Shown piece after piece: positions 21,932-30,853 of a stretch of DNA of 64,000 bases. The DNA comes from Neonectria sp. B-13 (taxonomy: Eukaryota; Ascomycota; Sordariomycetes; Hypocreales; Nectriaceae). Positions within the stretch are counted from its first letter, which is position 1. Every line of letters starts with the position of its first letter. The stretch is from contig NOKP01000014.1 in assembly GCA_002682825.1 (NCBI GenBank), positions 321,559 to 385,558 of the forward strand. The letters run 5' to 3'. Below the pieces are notes generated by a model. That model was not told the DNA's origin, did not search any database, and saw nothing but the letters and a program-made list of their open reading frames with translations. Both the position numbers and the translations under genes were made by a program.

Positions 21932-24448
21932 TCACGACATCAGCTGAGGCGGCAGCTTGGCGCCATGCAGCAGCCCGTTCTCCCTGGCCAGGTACCAAAA
22001 GTGATGCCTCCAGTACCGATCGTTCTCCCCTCCACGCTTCCGCGTGTGCGCAAGCGTGACGTCCACGACCCTCTGCGCCGCCTGCTGGTCCCCCTTCTCC
22101 ACCATGGCGCGGATCATGTCCGTCAGACACGACAGCGAGGTGACGGGCCGCCCTCCCTTGGCGAGGCTGTCGAAGATGGCCATGGCCTCGGCCGGGTCTC
22201 CCGCCATGGCGTGCGCGCTCATCACGCGCTCCCACAGCGTCTGGTCGCCCTGGTCGATGCTCTTGAGATTGTGATCGCGCAAGAGCTGCCGCACAGCCTC
22301 CATGTCCGGAGGATCCTGGCCGAGGGCGCGTTCCACGAGGATCGTCACCATGTGCGGCGTGACGGTTAAGCCACTGCCGCGCATGTGGGCCTGGACGGCG
22401 GCGATGGCCTCCTCGGAGACATTGGGCAGGCCTGTTACCGAGTAGAGCATCTTGCCGTACGTCTCCTGGTTGGGCTTGAGGTTGGCATCCTCCATGTCCT
22501 CAAACACTTGGCTGACGGCTTGCAGCTGCTCCTCCACGCTGGAGTGCTCTCCCATCCGGCTGATAACGCCCTCTAGCAGGATAGTAAACGTTGCGGAGTC
22601 CGGCTGGACGTTCTGGTTCTTCATGACCCGCAGCAAGTCCCGGGCGTCCTCTGGGTTGTCGGCGCGGAGGCTCTCACGAATGAGAATGTTGTACGTTCGA
22701 ATGTCGGGCAAGAAGCCTTCGCGACCTGCCCATGTGAGCACCTCGTGAGCTTGTTGGTGATCGCCGTGGCGTACTAGGCCCGTGAAGGCGGCGTTGACGG
22801 CCGCAATGGTTGGCTCGACGGCGTCTGCTTGTCGGCCCTCCTTGACAGCCTTCTTCCATATCGCCACCATCTCACCCAGCGCCTTCACGCCGAGCTCGGG
22901 CCGTCCTCCTTCGATGAGGGCAGAGATGCGCTCCGTCCAGATGACCAGGTCCAGCTTCACCTCCGACCGAATGAGCTGGCTCCACAGCGCCTCGATCTTA
23001 GCCAGGTCCTTACACATCTTCCACCCGTGCAGCATGGACGTGTACGTCTTGACGGTCGGCTGGATCCCGAGCTCCTTCATCAGCTCGATCGTCTCCTGGA
23101 CCCTGCTGGCCCTGCGGACACCACACCATACGAACACCCAGTAGTCGAGGAAGTGCGGGTCGTCCCGGATCGCCTGTCTGAGCCTCGGGTGGTCCTGCAA
23201 GCTCGAATTGAGGTTTTGCCAGATGGAGAGGACGGCCCCCGTGTTGCGCGAACGGTACGCCACCTGCAGCTGCTTGTGGAAAGTCGACAGGTCCGCCTGC
23301 TTCGCCATCTCAGGATCCATGCTCGTGTCCAGCCCGTTCTGCCAGTTGTCGCTCTGGTAGAGGAGCATCTTGGTGATGTAGGGCAGTTGGCCAAGCACGT
23401 ACCCCCGGAGCTTGTTCTGCTTTGCCACGGGGAAATCGCTCCTTTTCTTGAAGATTTCCGAGACATCATCCTCGGTGAGTCCGCCCAGTTTGGAGACCAC
23501 CAACCTGACGAGGTTGAGCAGGGGCGCCGCCTCTGTCTGCAAGCTGGAGCTCGAGTATCTCATATCCGCCAGGACAGCTATGGTCGCCAGAAGGGCAGGC
23601 AGCATCGCTTCGGCCTGCGGGGGAGGGAACAGGAGGAAGATGGACGAAAAGGCCCGCTGCGTGGTGAGGGCGCGTACCTCCTCGGCCGGCACCTTCTTAG
23701 GCCGCCTGTTCAAGTCCTTGAGCAAATCCTGCGCGCTTGGCAAGACAAACCGCGGCTCCTGGAGTACCTCGCCCGTGCGCTTCAGCTGGGAGATGTGCTT
23801 CCACAGCGTAATGAGCTCGTTCACGAGCGCCCCGCGGATGCTCGTCGGGTTCTTGCGCTCGCGCAGGACGAGGCACAGGCCCAGAACGAGGTCGTTTCGG
23901 ATAACCGGATCCCATTTACCAAGGATGCCGTACATTTTGGAAACCTCCACGCCGATGCCCGGGCTGGTGCCGACCTGACTGCGAAACTTGGCGAGGAGCA
24001 TGGTGACGGCGTGGTAAACGGGCTTCGAGACCTGGCCACGCATCTCCTTGACGGACGGCCAGATTTCATTCCGGAACGCATCGTACTCGTCCTTCAGGCT
24101 CAGGTCCCTTTGCGTTAGCTTGTCGAGCTTGGCGACGAGTTCCAGCTCGTTCAACACGGGCTGCGCCAGATCTTGGCTGGCCTCGGCGTCGGCGGCCGGG
24201 CTGACGACGTCGTTGAACAATGCCACGGCCGAGTCCTGCGACGCTTTTGACCTCTCCCCGAAGGCGGCCGGCCGTGTCTTGGCGGGCTCATTGCTCTGTG
24301 TCAACGAGTGAGGTTGAGGTTGATGTTGAGGCGAGTCTTGTGCGCAGTCGGCCAGAGTCGCGAATCGGGCGGCGATGCCCAGCCGCGGGACTGCGACTGA
24401 GCGCAACTGCGACGAGCATCTTGAACAGATTGTTCTCGATGCGAACAT
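21932..24448 (-). CDS. Mitochondrial pentatricopeptide-repeat protein
   Basis: Single-exon gene. I choose the ATG at 24448 (838 aa), because MFASRTICSRCSSQLRSVAV and following residues form a good mitochondrial presequence; an ATG 45 codons upstream opens the same frame but adds an unlikely extension. PPR units are visible in the C-terminal half: QETIELMKELGIQPTVKTYT, AHEVLTWAGREGFLPDIRTYN, ARDLLRVMKNQNVQPDSATF, VFEDMEDANLKPNQETYGKM and AMAIFDSLAKGGRPVTSLS. PPR proteins bind organelle RNA and act in transcript stability or translation. The layout resembles ascomycete CYA5-type PPR proteins acting on mitochondrial mRNAs, but the exact orthologue is not certain. It is convergent with MIS12. Confidence 0.87.
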   Translation of the reverse strand: MFASRTICSRCSSQLRSVAVPRLGIAARFATLADCAQDSPQHQPQPHSLTQSNEPAKTRPAAFGERSKASQDSAVALFNDVVSPAADAEASQDLAQPVLNELELVAKLDKLTQRDLSLKDEYDAFRNEIWPSVKEMRGQVSKPVYHAVTMLLAKFRSQVGTSPGIGVEVSKMYGILGKWDPVIRNDLVLGLCLVLRERKNPTSIRGALVNELITLWKHISQLKRTGEVLQEPRFVLPSAQDLLKDLNRRPKKVPAEEVRALTTQRAFSSIFLLFPPPQAEAMLPALLATIAVLADMRYSSSSLQTEAAPLLNLVRLVVSKLGGLTEDDVSEIFKKRSDFPVAKQNKLRGYVLGQLPYITKMLLYQSDNWQNGLDTSMDPEMAKQADLSTFHKQLQVAYRSRNTGAVLSIWQNLNSSLQDHPRLRQAIRDDPHFLDYWVFVWCGVRRASRVQETIELMKELGIQPTVKTYTSMLHGWKMCKDLAKIEALWSQLIRSEVKLDLVIWTERISALIEGGRPELGVKALGEMVAIWKKAVKEGRQADAVEPTIAAVNAAFTGLVRHGDHQQAHEVLTWAGREGFLPDIRTYNILIRESLRADNPEDARDLLRVMKNQNVQPDSATFTILLEGVISRMGEHSSVEEQLQAVSQVFEDMEDANLKPNQETYGKMLYSVTGLPNVSEEAIAAVQAHMRGSGLTVTPHMVTILVERALGQDPPDMEAVRQLLRDHNLKSIDQGDQTLWERVMSAHAMAGDPAEAMAIFDSLAKGGRPVTSLSCLTDMIRAMVEKGDQQAAQRVVDVTLAHTRKRGGENDRYWRHHFWYLARENGLLHGAKLPPQLMS

Positions 24449-24813
24449 TGCGATTGGCCGCAGGGGTTGTGTGAGGGGAGAGAGAGACGATGTCGAGAGG
24501 TGTTGAGCTGGTATTTTCGAGGTGAAGTTGGAGATCCACATTTGAGGTGTGTGGCCAATGGGGGTTGACTGGTAGTCAGGCATGTTCGGTGAGGGTCGGT
24601 GAGACTAAGACGATCAAATGAGCAGAGTATTTCTGTTTTAATTACAGAAAGCGGTATTCCTATAGCCCAATATAAGGTACATCAAGTAACATATTACGAT
24701 TGTTTAATTTAAGTGGCATTTATTTTATATTCTAATGCCGAGCAGTATACCCAACGTGAGAATGAGGCGACTCTCCCACATACACCACCCACCCAATCCA
24801 TACAGCCACATCA
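24449..24813. other. Spacer between PPR and GST genes
   Basis: AT-rich (24620-24760). It contains the inverted repeat TTCTGT-tttaatt-ACAGAA at about 24631-24650, a possible stem-loop. It holds the PPR promoter and the GST 3' UTR. Confidence 0.4.
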
Positions 24814-25738
24814 CTAAACCGTCGCCTCAAAATCCCCGTCAATCTCCCGGATCTTGTCCGTGCTCAGCTTGTACCCCTCCTCGGCCTCCAGGCGCGTCAC
24901 GTAGGCGGCGGTGAGCGGGAACTCGGTGGCCCACGACCCGCCCTCCCAGGCGCCGAAGGCGTCGAAGCGGTGCTGGGCCGCGATCAGCGGGAAGCTCATC
25001 AGGATGTCCGCGGCCGTCAGCGAAGGCCCGCACAGGTAGTCGCCGCCCGACGACCCCAGGTGCGTCTCGATCAGCGCCAGGTTGCGCCGCGCGTTGGGGA
25101 AGATGAAGGACGAGAAGACGCGGTTGGCCAGCAGCGAGGAGATGGGGCGGATGAAGAAGGGGACCACGGGGGATTTGAGGGCTGGAGATTGTCAGTTTCA
25201 ATGCGATGCCATCATCATCTCCCAAATCCAGTTGGAAAACAGAACTCACCGCCGACAACAAGAGCTATGACCAGCACCGGCATGAAGCTCCCCTCGGAAT
25301 AGTGCAGGTAGTACTGGTACCGCATCCACGCCTCCGTCTCGCCGCCCAGCTGGCCCTCCATGCCGTCGCGCCACCGCTGCGGCACCAGCCGCTTCCCCTC
25401 GGCCGTGTTGTCCACGAGGTACTGCGTGATGAAGCCGCTCTCGGCCAGCACCACCGGCTCCGTCGCCCCGGCCGCCGTGATGGTGATGACCGGCGACTTG
25501 CCCAGCGGGTGCACCTTCTGGAGCTCCGGCGGCGCCAGCATCGTCTCCTTGTTGCGGTGGTACACCTCCAGCTCGTACGGCAGCTTGAGCTCCTCCAGCA
25601 GCCACACGATGCGCTGCGATCGCGAGCGGTCCAGCCTGAGGTTTTTTGTCAGTTGCTTTTGTCCGTCATGAGTGGCGTGTGAGTGGGTGCAATGACGTAC
25701 CAGTGAAGCTTGATCTTGGGCTGTGCGGTATCGGCCAT
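24814..25738 (-). CDS. Glutathione S-transferase (GTT1/Gst3-like), 3 exons
   Basis: Exons 25738-25701, 25635-25250 and 25181-24814 give 263 aa. The first exon encodes MADTAQPKIKLHW; the join yields KLHWLDRSRSQRIVWLLEEL, the start of a thioredoxin-like GST N-domain. The conserved cis-proline region is HPLGKSPVIT, followed by LAESGFITQYLVD (the ES pair contacts the glutathione gamma-glutamyl group). The C-terminal helical domain includes LCGPSLTAADILMSFPL, the usual N-capping and hydrophobic-staple segment. The enzyme conjugates or reduces with glutathione in the cytosol. Sequence style is closest to yeast Gtt1 and S. pombe Gst3. No predicted defect. Confidence 0.9.
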
Positions 25739-26069
25739 GGTTACGATTATACTCAAGACGAGTGACTGATCAGGGAAAAGGACTTGGATAAGTCAATTGA
25801 GTGTTTGTGAGAGTCAAAAAGCCAAGAAACAAAAGATGTTCGTTTCCCCGGATCCTCTAGGTTCTATATACTCGCCAAGGCCCATAGTTGTCCGGCGCAA
25901 TCAACCTTCCGATCAACTGACGGTACATCGGCGATCGGTATCTTCAGCTGCCGAGGTAGCACTGTAGATCCCCACTGGAACCACCGACGAGCTAGCCTAC
26001 TACGTACCTTGCTGTCGGTCCATCGTCCAAAACAGGCCGTTTCGCCGTCGTCTTCGGAGCACAAACTTA
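25739..26069. other. GST promoter side and start of repeat island
   Basis: Upstream region of the GST gene. No gene seen. Confidence 0.4.
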
Positions 26070-26121
26070 ATGGATCGTCACAAAAGAAGTGCTCTCAAGC
26101 AAAGTGGTTCGGTGCGTGTCA
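26070..26121 (+). repeat. Dispersed repeat R1, copy 1
   Basis: Core 'aaaagaagtgctctcaagca' followed by 'aagtggttcggtgtgtg'. Close copies begin at about 26431 and 30348. It may be the end of a transposon family; no terminal inverted repeat pair was proved. Confidence 0.6.
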
Positions 26122-26316
26122 GCTAGGGACCAAGAAGAGGGGGGAGGGCCAAAGCATTGACAAAGCCAGATCCCCAACAGGTCCCTCAATCCGAGATAAC
26201 CGCCCCAGTCACCACCCGCAACCATTACAAGCACCAAAGAGAGCTCAAGCATCCAGTGTCCTCGATAGATTTAGGGGTGTTAGGCCAATTAGGGCCTTCA
26301 GCACTAAAAGCTTAGC

Positions 26317-26427
26317 AGGCCTTAGCTAATAGATAAAACATAAAGGACTTAGTGTATTTAGCTCAGGGCTTATGGCATAATTGCTTTGTCTTAGGACTAA
26401 ACGTTTGAGATGCTCCTCTGTAGTATT
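26317..26427 (+). repeat. Dispersed repeat R2, left copy
   Basis: Shares 'ctaatagataaa', then 'atggcataattgcttt', 'tcttaggactaaa' and 'gaaatgctcctc/gagatgctcctc' with 29607-29723 in the same orientation. The two copies flank the 684-aa gene as direct repeats 3.3 kb apart. Confidence 0.65.
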
Positions 26428-26430
26428 AAT

Positions 26431-26469
26431 TAGATCGTCATAAAAGAAGTGGTCTCATAAAGTGGTTTA
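26431..26469 (+). repeat. Dispersed repeat R1, copy 2
   Basis: 'aaaagaagtggtctcataaa' plus 'gtggttta', directly followed by the minisatellite, whose unit starts with the same 'tttcggtgtgtg' that follows R1 copy 1. Confidence 0.6.
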
Positions 26470-26690
26470 TTTCGGTGTGTGCAAGCTACCAGCTTTCCAC
26501 CTAGCACCTATGACTCTAACAATTGTTTCGGTGTGTGGAAGCTACCAGCTTTCCACCTAGCACCTAGCTGCCTCCAGCGATTATTTCGGTGTGTGGAAGC
26601 TACCAGCTTTCCACCTAGCACCTATGCCCGGCTCCAACGATTGTTTCGGTGTGTGGAAGTACCAGCCTTTCCACCTAGCACCTAGCTGAC
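26470..26690 (+). repeat. Minisatellite, four units of 56-60 bp
   Basis: Units start at 26470, 26526, 26584 and 26644. Each has TTTCGGTGTGTGGAAG, then 'ctaccagctttccacctagc' and a variable 12-18 base end. Inside each unit, GGAAGCTACCAGCTTTCC is a near-palindrome that could form a hairpin. Confidence 0.9.
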
Positions 26691-26853
26691 CCCATCCAGC
26701 AGTAAAGCAATTCGCAACCCAAGTGACAAGCCTCCAGTGTCCCTGAACCGGCCATCAGGTGCCAGCTCTCCACCCAGCTGCCTCCCGCAAGGTTCAGGGA
26801 CCCATCCAGCAGTAATAAAGCGATACGCAACCTAAGGGACAAGCCCCAGCCAG
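26691..26853 (+). repeat. Direct repeat pair of about 43 bp
   Basis: 'cccatccagcagtaaagcaa' and the following 'ttcgcaacccaagtgacaagcc' (26691-26733) return at 26809-26853 with a few changes and one TAA insertion. Confidence 0.8.
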
Positions 26854-26973
26854 CCCATGTCCCAAGTCTTCCAGCCTCTCCAGAACCTTTCCAGCCTCGG
26901 ATGGTGAACATTCGCTTCCCACTGCGTGACTGAGCAGGACCGATTCTCTAGCCCGGACGGAACAACTCATGCT

Positions 26974-29028
26974 TTAGGCTAGGTCCTGCCCCGTCGTCGG
27001 TTCCCAGAAGGCTGGGGGAACTGGAATTGGTGGGTACACCAGATCCATGAGTTGCTCTCTCGTGAGAGCCATCAGGTCATCTGCCTTGGAGTTCCAAGTC
27101 AAAAGCATGGTCTCAGGGTCGACCCACACGTCCTGGGCTTCCACCTTCAGTCCCCTGGCGATTTGACAGAGCTCAGTATTCGTCTGAGCGAGCTGGCTCA
27201 CGAGAGAGGGGTTTAGGAACTCGGCAAAGGGGTTTGGTGTCTGGTGCTGCAAGGAATTCCAATCTCCGCCGTCCAAGACAGGAGGCAAGGTCGCTCCTGG
27301 CTCCCAGTGTTCCATTGTGGTGAACATAGGTCCAATCTTCTCCGCATTCCCTGTGCGGGACATTAGCGGGGCTTTGAAGTCTGGAGACCAGTAGACAAAG
27401 TCAGGAACAAAAGTGATAGGTTGCACGAAGTCCTCCTTCCCATGCAGCATGGGGCGCAAGTGGCGGGTTGGAAATCCGACAACTTGGGTGTTTTGAGAAC
27501 GAGGGTAGTACCCTGGGATCCCCAATGTCCGAATGTCGTCCAACAGGCATAAAGTGGTTATCTCCAAAGAAGGGGGCGCTGCATTAACTTCGCCCGCAGG
27601 CCACACCATGCGTGACCCAGGCATGGACGCTGGGAATAGTCTGATCCGGGTTTTGGTACCAATGTCGGGAGACCTTGAAACAATTTTCCGGAGACAAGTT
27701 GTCAGTCGACTCTGATCCAGGGCAAGAGGGTTGATTGCCAGTGCCGGGTCCATCGCGCTGTCCTTTGCATAGTGCAGTTGGGCGAATCTGATGGGATGTG
27801 GGTGTCGAGTCAGGCAGCGTTCCTCAGTAAAGCGCAGCATATGAGGAAAGTAAAGAATAAACACTCCCATGGGAACCGGGTTCAGTTGAGCCCCTGCAGC
27901 CGACCCGTTCTCGGTACAGAAACCTTCCGGGTCCCAATTTTTGGCTTCCAAATCCATGTAGATCAAGGCCGCAGCCACTGCCACGTTGAGAGACATGGGG
28001 TCGCGTGGGAATTGCTTGAGGAACTCTCTGAGAAGGTCAAGGGCTTCGGCAGGGACCACGAAGGCACCCAGAGGAGGGTAGCGGAGGGTCCAGTGGGTGT
28101 CAAGCCTGTTTGTTGGGTGTACATAGGAAGGGTTTCGTCCGAAGCGGGGCTGTCTGAGAGGATCGAGAGACGAGGGATAAGACCTTGATACTGGTATCGG
28201 GTTCAGTCCCCGAAACGCGTTGTGGTTCCCCAGTACTGCAATGTTAAAGACTGTAGCTCTGGGTTCGAACATAGAACTAGGCTTTTGCATGATGGTCTGT
28301 AGGAAGTCCAGGTTCCCCGTGACCATCATGTTCTCATGCCAGATCAAGCTCTGCCCACAGATCTTTGTTCCTGGTTCTGTCTTGTATTGGAATTTTCCAC
28401 CCTCCTGGGGAACGATGAACACGTCTTGAAGATCGAGTCCAGATACTCCAATGAATACCGGTGGGAACGGATCTGATAGCTTTGGCGGGTTGTGAGTGGA
28501 GATGCCCAACCTCATGAGTAACTTCTCCCGGTCGGCTGCTGGGAGCTGATTGTTTATGTCTCGAAGGGAAGTGGCCCGGCACGCTCTAGCCAGTATCGGG
28601 ATCGCGGACATGGGCTCCACAAAGGTCTTCTGATGGGGGGCTAGGTGCGAGAACTGGGGTCCCAGGTTGCGAGGCGTGGGTGACGATTTCCAGATGATTG
28701 TCTGGAGTGTCCCGCTCAAGGTGCCGGTAGGGCGGTCGTTGTTGTTCGAGCGCTGCAGGTTTTCGGAGAGTAAGAGGGGTGTGTCATCGGACGAGTCTTC
28801 ACCAATGGACCCCAGGTCAGCATTCCGTTCCACGAATGGTTCATCCACAGACGTACCCAGTGTGTCATCATTCTCGTCCATCACATCGTCAGAAGACAGC
28901 CGAAGTCGTTTTGGCGATGGTGCCTCCTCAACCACCAACCCTTCATCCGACAAGGAAGCATGGTGTGGTGGGGGTGACCCGGCTGGGGTCTCCCATGGAC
29001 CTGGGGCCCCGTCGTCAGGCTGGTCCAT
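26974..29028 (-). CDS. Unrecognised intronless 684-aa protein inside repeat island
   Basis: One uninterrupted frame from ATG at 29028 to the stop at 26974. I do not recognise any family. The first 110 residues are acidic, rich in Pro, Ser and Asp and likely disordered, with a basic cluster SPKRLRL that could act as a nuclear localisation signal. The rest looks globular, with recognisable but unassigned segments such as SGLDLQDVFIVPQEGGKFQY, RLDTHWTLRYPPLGAFVVPA, VPMGVFILYFPHMLRFTEER and FVYWSPDFKAPLMSR, and a proline-rich end (YPPIPVPPAFWEP). No signal peptide or membrane segment. Codon use looks like ordinary genes and there is a pyrimidine-rich leader on the coding strand, so it appears to be expressed. 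It stands alone between direct repeats and transposon relics. It could be a lineage-specific gene, a captured gene or a transposon-derived protein. Confidence 0.7.
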   Translation of the reverse strand: MDQPDDGAPGPWETPAGSPPPHHASLSDEGLVVEEAPSPKRLRLSSDDVMDENDDTLGTSVDEPFVERNADLGSIGEDSSDDTPLLLSENLQRSNNNDRPTGTLSGTLQTIIWKSSPTPRNLGPQFSHLAPHQKTFVEPMSAIPILARACRATSLRDINNQLPAADREKLLMRLGISTHNPPKLSDPFPPVFIGVSGLDLQDVFIVPQEGGKFQYKTEPGTKICGQSLIWHENMMVTGNLDFLQTIMQKPSSMFEPRATVFNIAVLGNHNAFRGLNPIPVSRSYPSSLDPLRQPRFGRNPSYVHPTNRLDTHWTLRYPPLGAFVVPAEALDLLREFLKQFPRDPMSLNVAVAAALIYMDLEAKNWDPEGFCTENGSAAGAQLNPVPMGVFILYFPHMLRFTEERCLTRHPHPIRFAQLHYAKDSAMDPALAINPLALDQSRLTTCLRKIVSRSPDIGTKTRIRLFPASMPGSRMVWPAGEVNAAPPSLEITTLCLLDDIRTLGIPGYYPRSQNTQVVGFPTRHLRPMLHGKEDFVQPITFVPDFVYWSPDFKAPLMSRTGNAEKIGPMFTTMEHWEPGATLPPVLDGGDWNSLQHQTPNPFAEFLNPSLVSQLAQTNTELCQIARGLKVEAQDVWVDPETMLLTWNSKADDLMALTREQLMDLVYPPIPVPPAFWEPTTGQDLA

Positions 29029-29395
29029 AATGTGTGGGCCGCCGGTTGCGAGGTTGTGCTTGGGGGCTCGATCGGTGGACTCTAGATGGTTTTAGACCGA
29101 TTGCGAGGAGGGATGGAACCATGGATTGAACGTACCAGTGATGAGCAGATGTTGGAGGCTGAAGGTTGAAGGAAGAGAGAATCAGGATTGAGTGTGTGTT
29201 GAGTGAAGAAGGGAAGGATGAAGGAAGAGAGAGAGAGCCAGGTTTGAGGGGGAGGTTAAGTAAGGAAGGGAACTGAGGGGAAATCGGGCCAGCAGTGAAT
29301 CACAGCCCGGAGTTCAATGTTTCTAGGTTTGGAGTTTGAAATTGAAGAATACTATGGAAGCCCCCGCCAAAACATGCCCGGCTGCCTCCAAGTTC
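29029..29395 (-). promoter_or_regulatory. Upstream region of the 684-aa gene
   Basis: Read on the minus strand this is strongly C- and T-rich (plus strand: repeated GGAAGG and GAGAGAGAGA at 29165-29270), typical of fungal promoters and leaders. A GTACGTTCAATCC donor-like site on the minus strand at about 29137 could start a 5' UTR intron. Confidence 0.4.
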
Positions 29396-29606
29396 TCAAA
29401 TCATCACCACACTAGCACTGCCCCCCAGCTCTGTTAACGCAGGAATTTCCCACTTTCCTTCGTTATCGATATCTCCGTTCTTTTCTTCTTCCGTGTTGGT
29501 TATCGTCTCAAGTGCTGGCTGAACGGCACTTCCTCGTCCACTTCCGATTTCGGGCACGTACCCTGACCTTGGTTTGAATAAATTCTGATGATCCTCATGG
29601 AATTCC

Positions 29607-29723
29607 AGGTTGCCTAACCTAATAGATAAATACATATACTAAGCTAAGTACCTATTGTACTTATCCCAGGGCTAATGGCATAATTGCTTTTTCTTAGGAC
29701 TAAAGTTTCGAAATGCTCCTCCA
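29607..29723 (+). repeat. Dispersed repeat R2, right copy
   Basis: Same orientation as the copy at 26317-26427. It overlaps the open continuation of the integrase fragment on the minus strand, where both copies can be read as EEHxxxLVLRxSNYAISP, so R2 could derive from element coding or terminal sequence. Confidence 0.6.
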
Positions 29724-30210
29724 TAGAAATGAGTGGGATGGCCGCCGACATCCAGAGGCGCTGGGCTTCAGTCTTCTCCATGGCTTCAGAACTAGTGGTA
29801 CCTTCGTAAGGCAATGCCCAACAGTACCTAGAGAAGTAATCAACGATTACCAGTAACTAGATGTTTCGAGCCCTTGGCGAATTCAGGGAACGGCCCAACG
29901 TGATTGATTCCCACTGACCCGGTACTCTCCCACGCGCGCGACCGCAGAACACCACCTTGCATATTTGTTACACTGGGATTACTCTTTAGGCATTATAACC
30001 ATAAAACCTCATCTTATGCTAAGATAATTCCTTAGGCCTAAAGACTAAACCCTCATTCTATACTTAGGTAATTACTTAGCCCTATAATCATAACCTAATT
30101 GTGTAGTCTACTTAGGTAATTTCTTAGGTACCATAAGTAAGTACTAAGATGACGCCGCGTTAGTTCCAGCCCAGAGTGACCCACATCATCATGGGCATTT
30201 CTGATAGCTT
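29720..30210 (-). mobile_element. Decayed LTR-retrotransposon integrase fragment
   Basis: Reading the minus strand from 30208, AIRNAHDDVGHSGLELTRR is the N-terminal HHCC zinc-binding segment of a retroviral-type integrase. After an AT-rich gap with stop codons (about 29985-30120), VGINHVGPFPEFAKGS (near 29860-29912) and, one frame over, VIVDYFSRYCWALPYEG (near 29805-29850) give the catalytic-core segments. The order matches one element in minus orientation. A frameshift near 29848, stops in the middle and the lack of reverse transcriptase or LTRs make it a dead remnant. Ty3/gypsy-like is the best guess. Confidence 0.75.
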
Positions 30211-30347
30211 CGCGACTTCACTGGGTGTCTAGGTCCTCCGTCCTGACGAGCCACAGAGAAATGAAGGGACGTCGATTCCAGGGCTTTGGCTTCTCGGATC
30301 CGAAGACGCGACTCCCAGGCAGGACTGGGGCTCTGTGATACTGGCCG

Positions 30348-30390
30348 TGGTCGCCAAAAGAAGTGGTCTCAAGCAAAAGTGGTTTATTTG
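30348..30390 (+). repeat. Dispersed repeat R1, copy 3
   Basis: 'aaaagaagtggtctcaagca' plus 'aaagtggttta', nearly the same as copies at 26070 and 26431 and in the same orientation. Confidence 0.6.
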
Positions 30391-30853
30391 TGGGCCAAAT
30401 CCTCGACGAATCCAGACGCCGAGGTGCCTTTCAGGCGGCTCAAGCCCTGCCAAATCAACACCCCCAACAGTCGCACCGGTCGTCATTGGACGTTTCTTGA
30501 TGGTCTCGTCTGATTTGATTGCCTCCTAGTTCTCTGAATTCAATCAAGTATAGTCTATTTCATGCCGCCCAATGCTGCCGAAGCCTATCCTGGCCTGGCC
30601 AAAACGCCAAACACTCTTCTTTTAACCCGGCCGTCCTCCAAAACACTCCGCCAACCCCGGTCTGCCGGTAACTGGTCCCTTGTGGTCTCAGTCCCCAGGT
30701 CAGACCAGCTTCTATGCTCGCCAAATATCCAGCACAATGCATACATGCCATATCTTGTCATGCCATGTCCAGTCCCTGAAAATTTACATCCTGGCGGGAT
30801 AATTAACCCTCCCTTCACTGCGTGTCTGACGACTTTGATACACCCTCATCGTC
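30391..30853. other. Spacer downstream of ITC1
   Basis: It carries the 3' UTR of ITC1 on the minus strand and the edge of the repeat island. No gene recognised. Confidence 0.4.

Noticed and set aside
22829..24118. 429-codon plus-strand frame inside the PPR gene
   Set aside because: Arg- and Leu-rich shadow of the PPR coding strand with no domain features.
29396..29635. 79-codon minus-strand frame between the orphan gene and R2
   Set aside because: Its acidic sequence could be an element fragment, but no family is recognisable and it overlaps R2.
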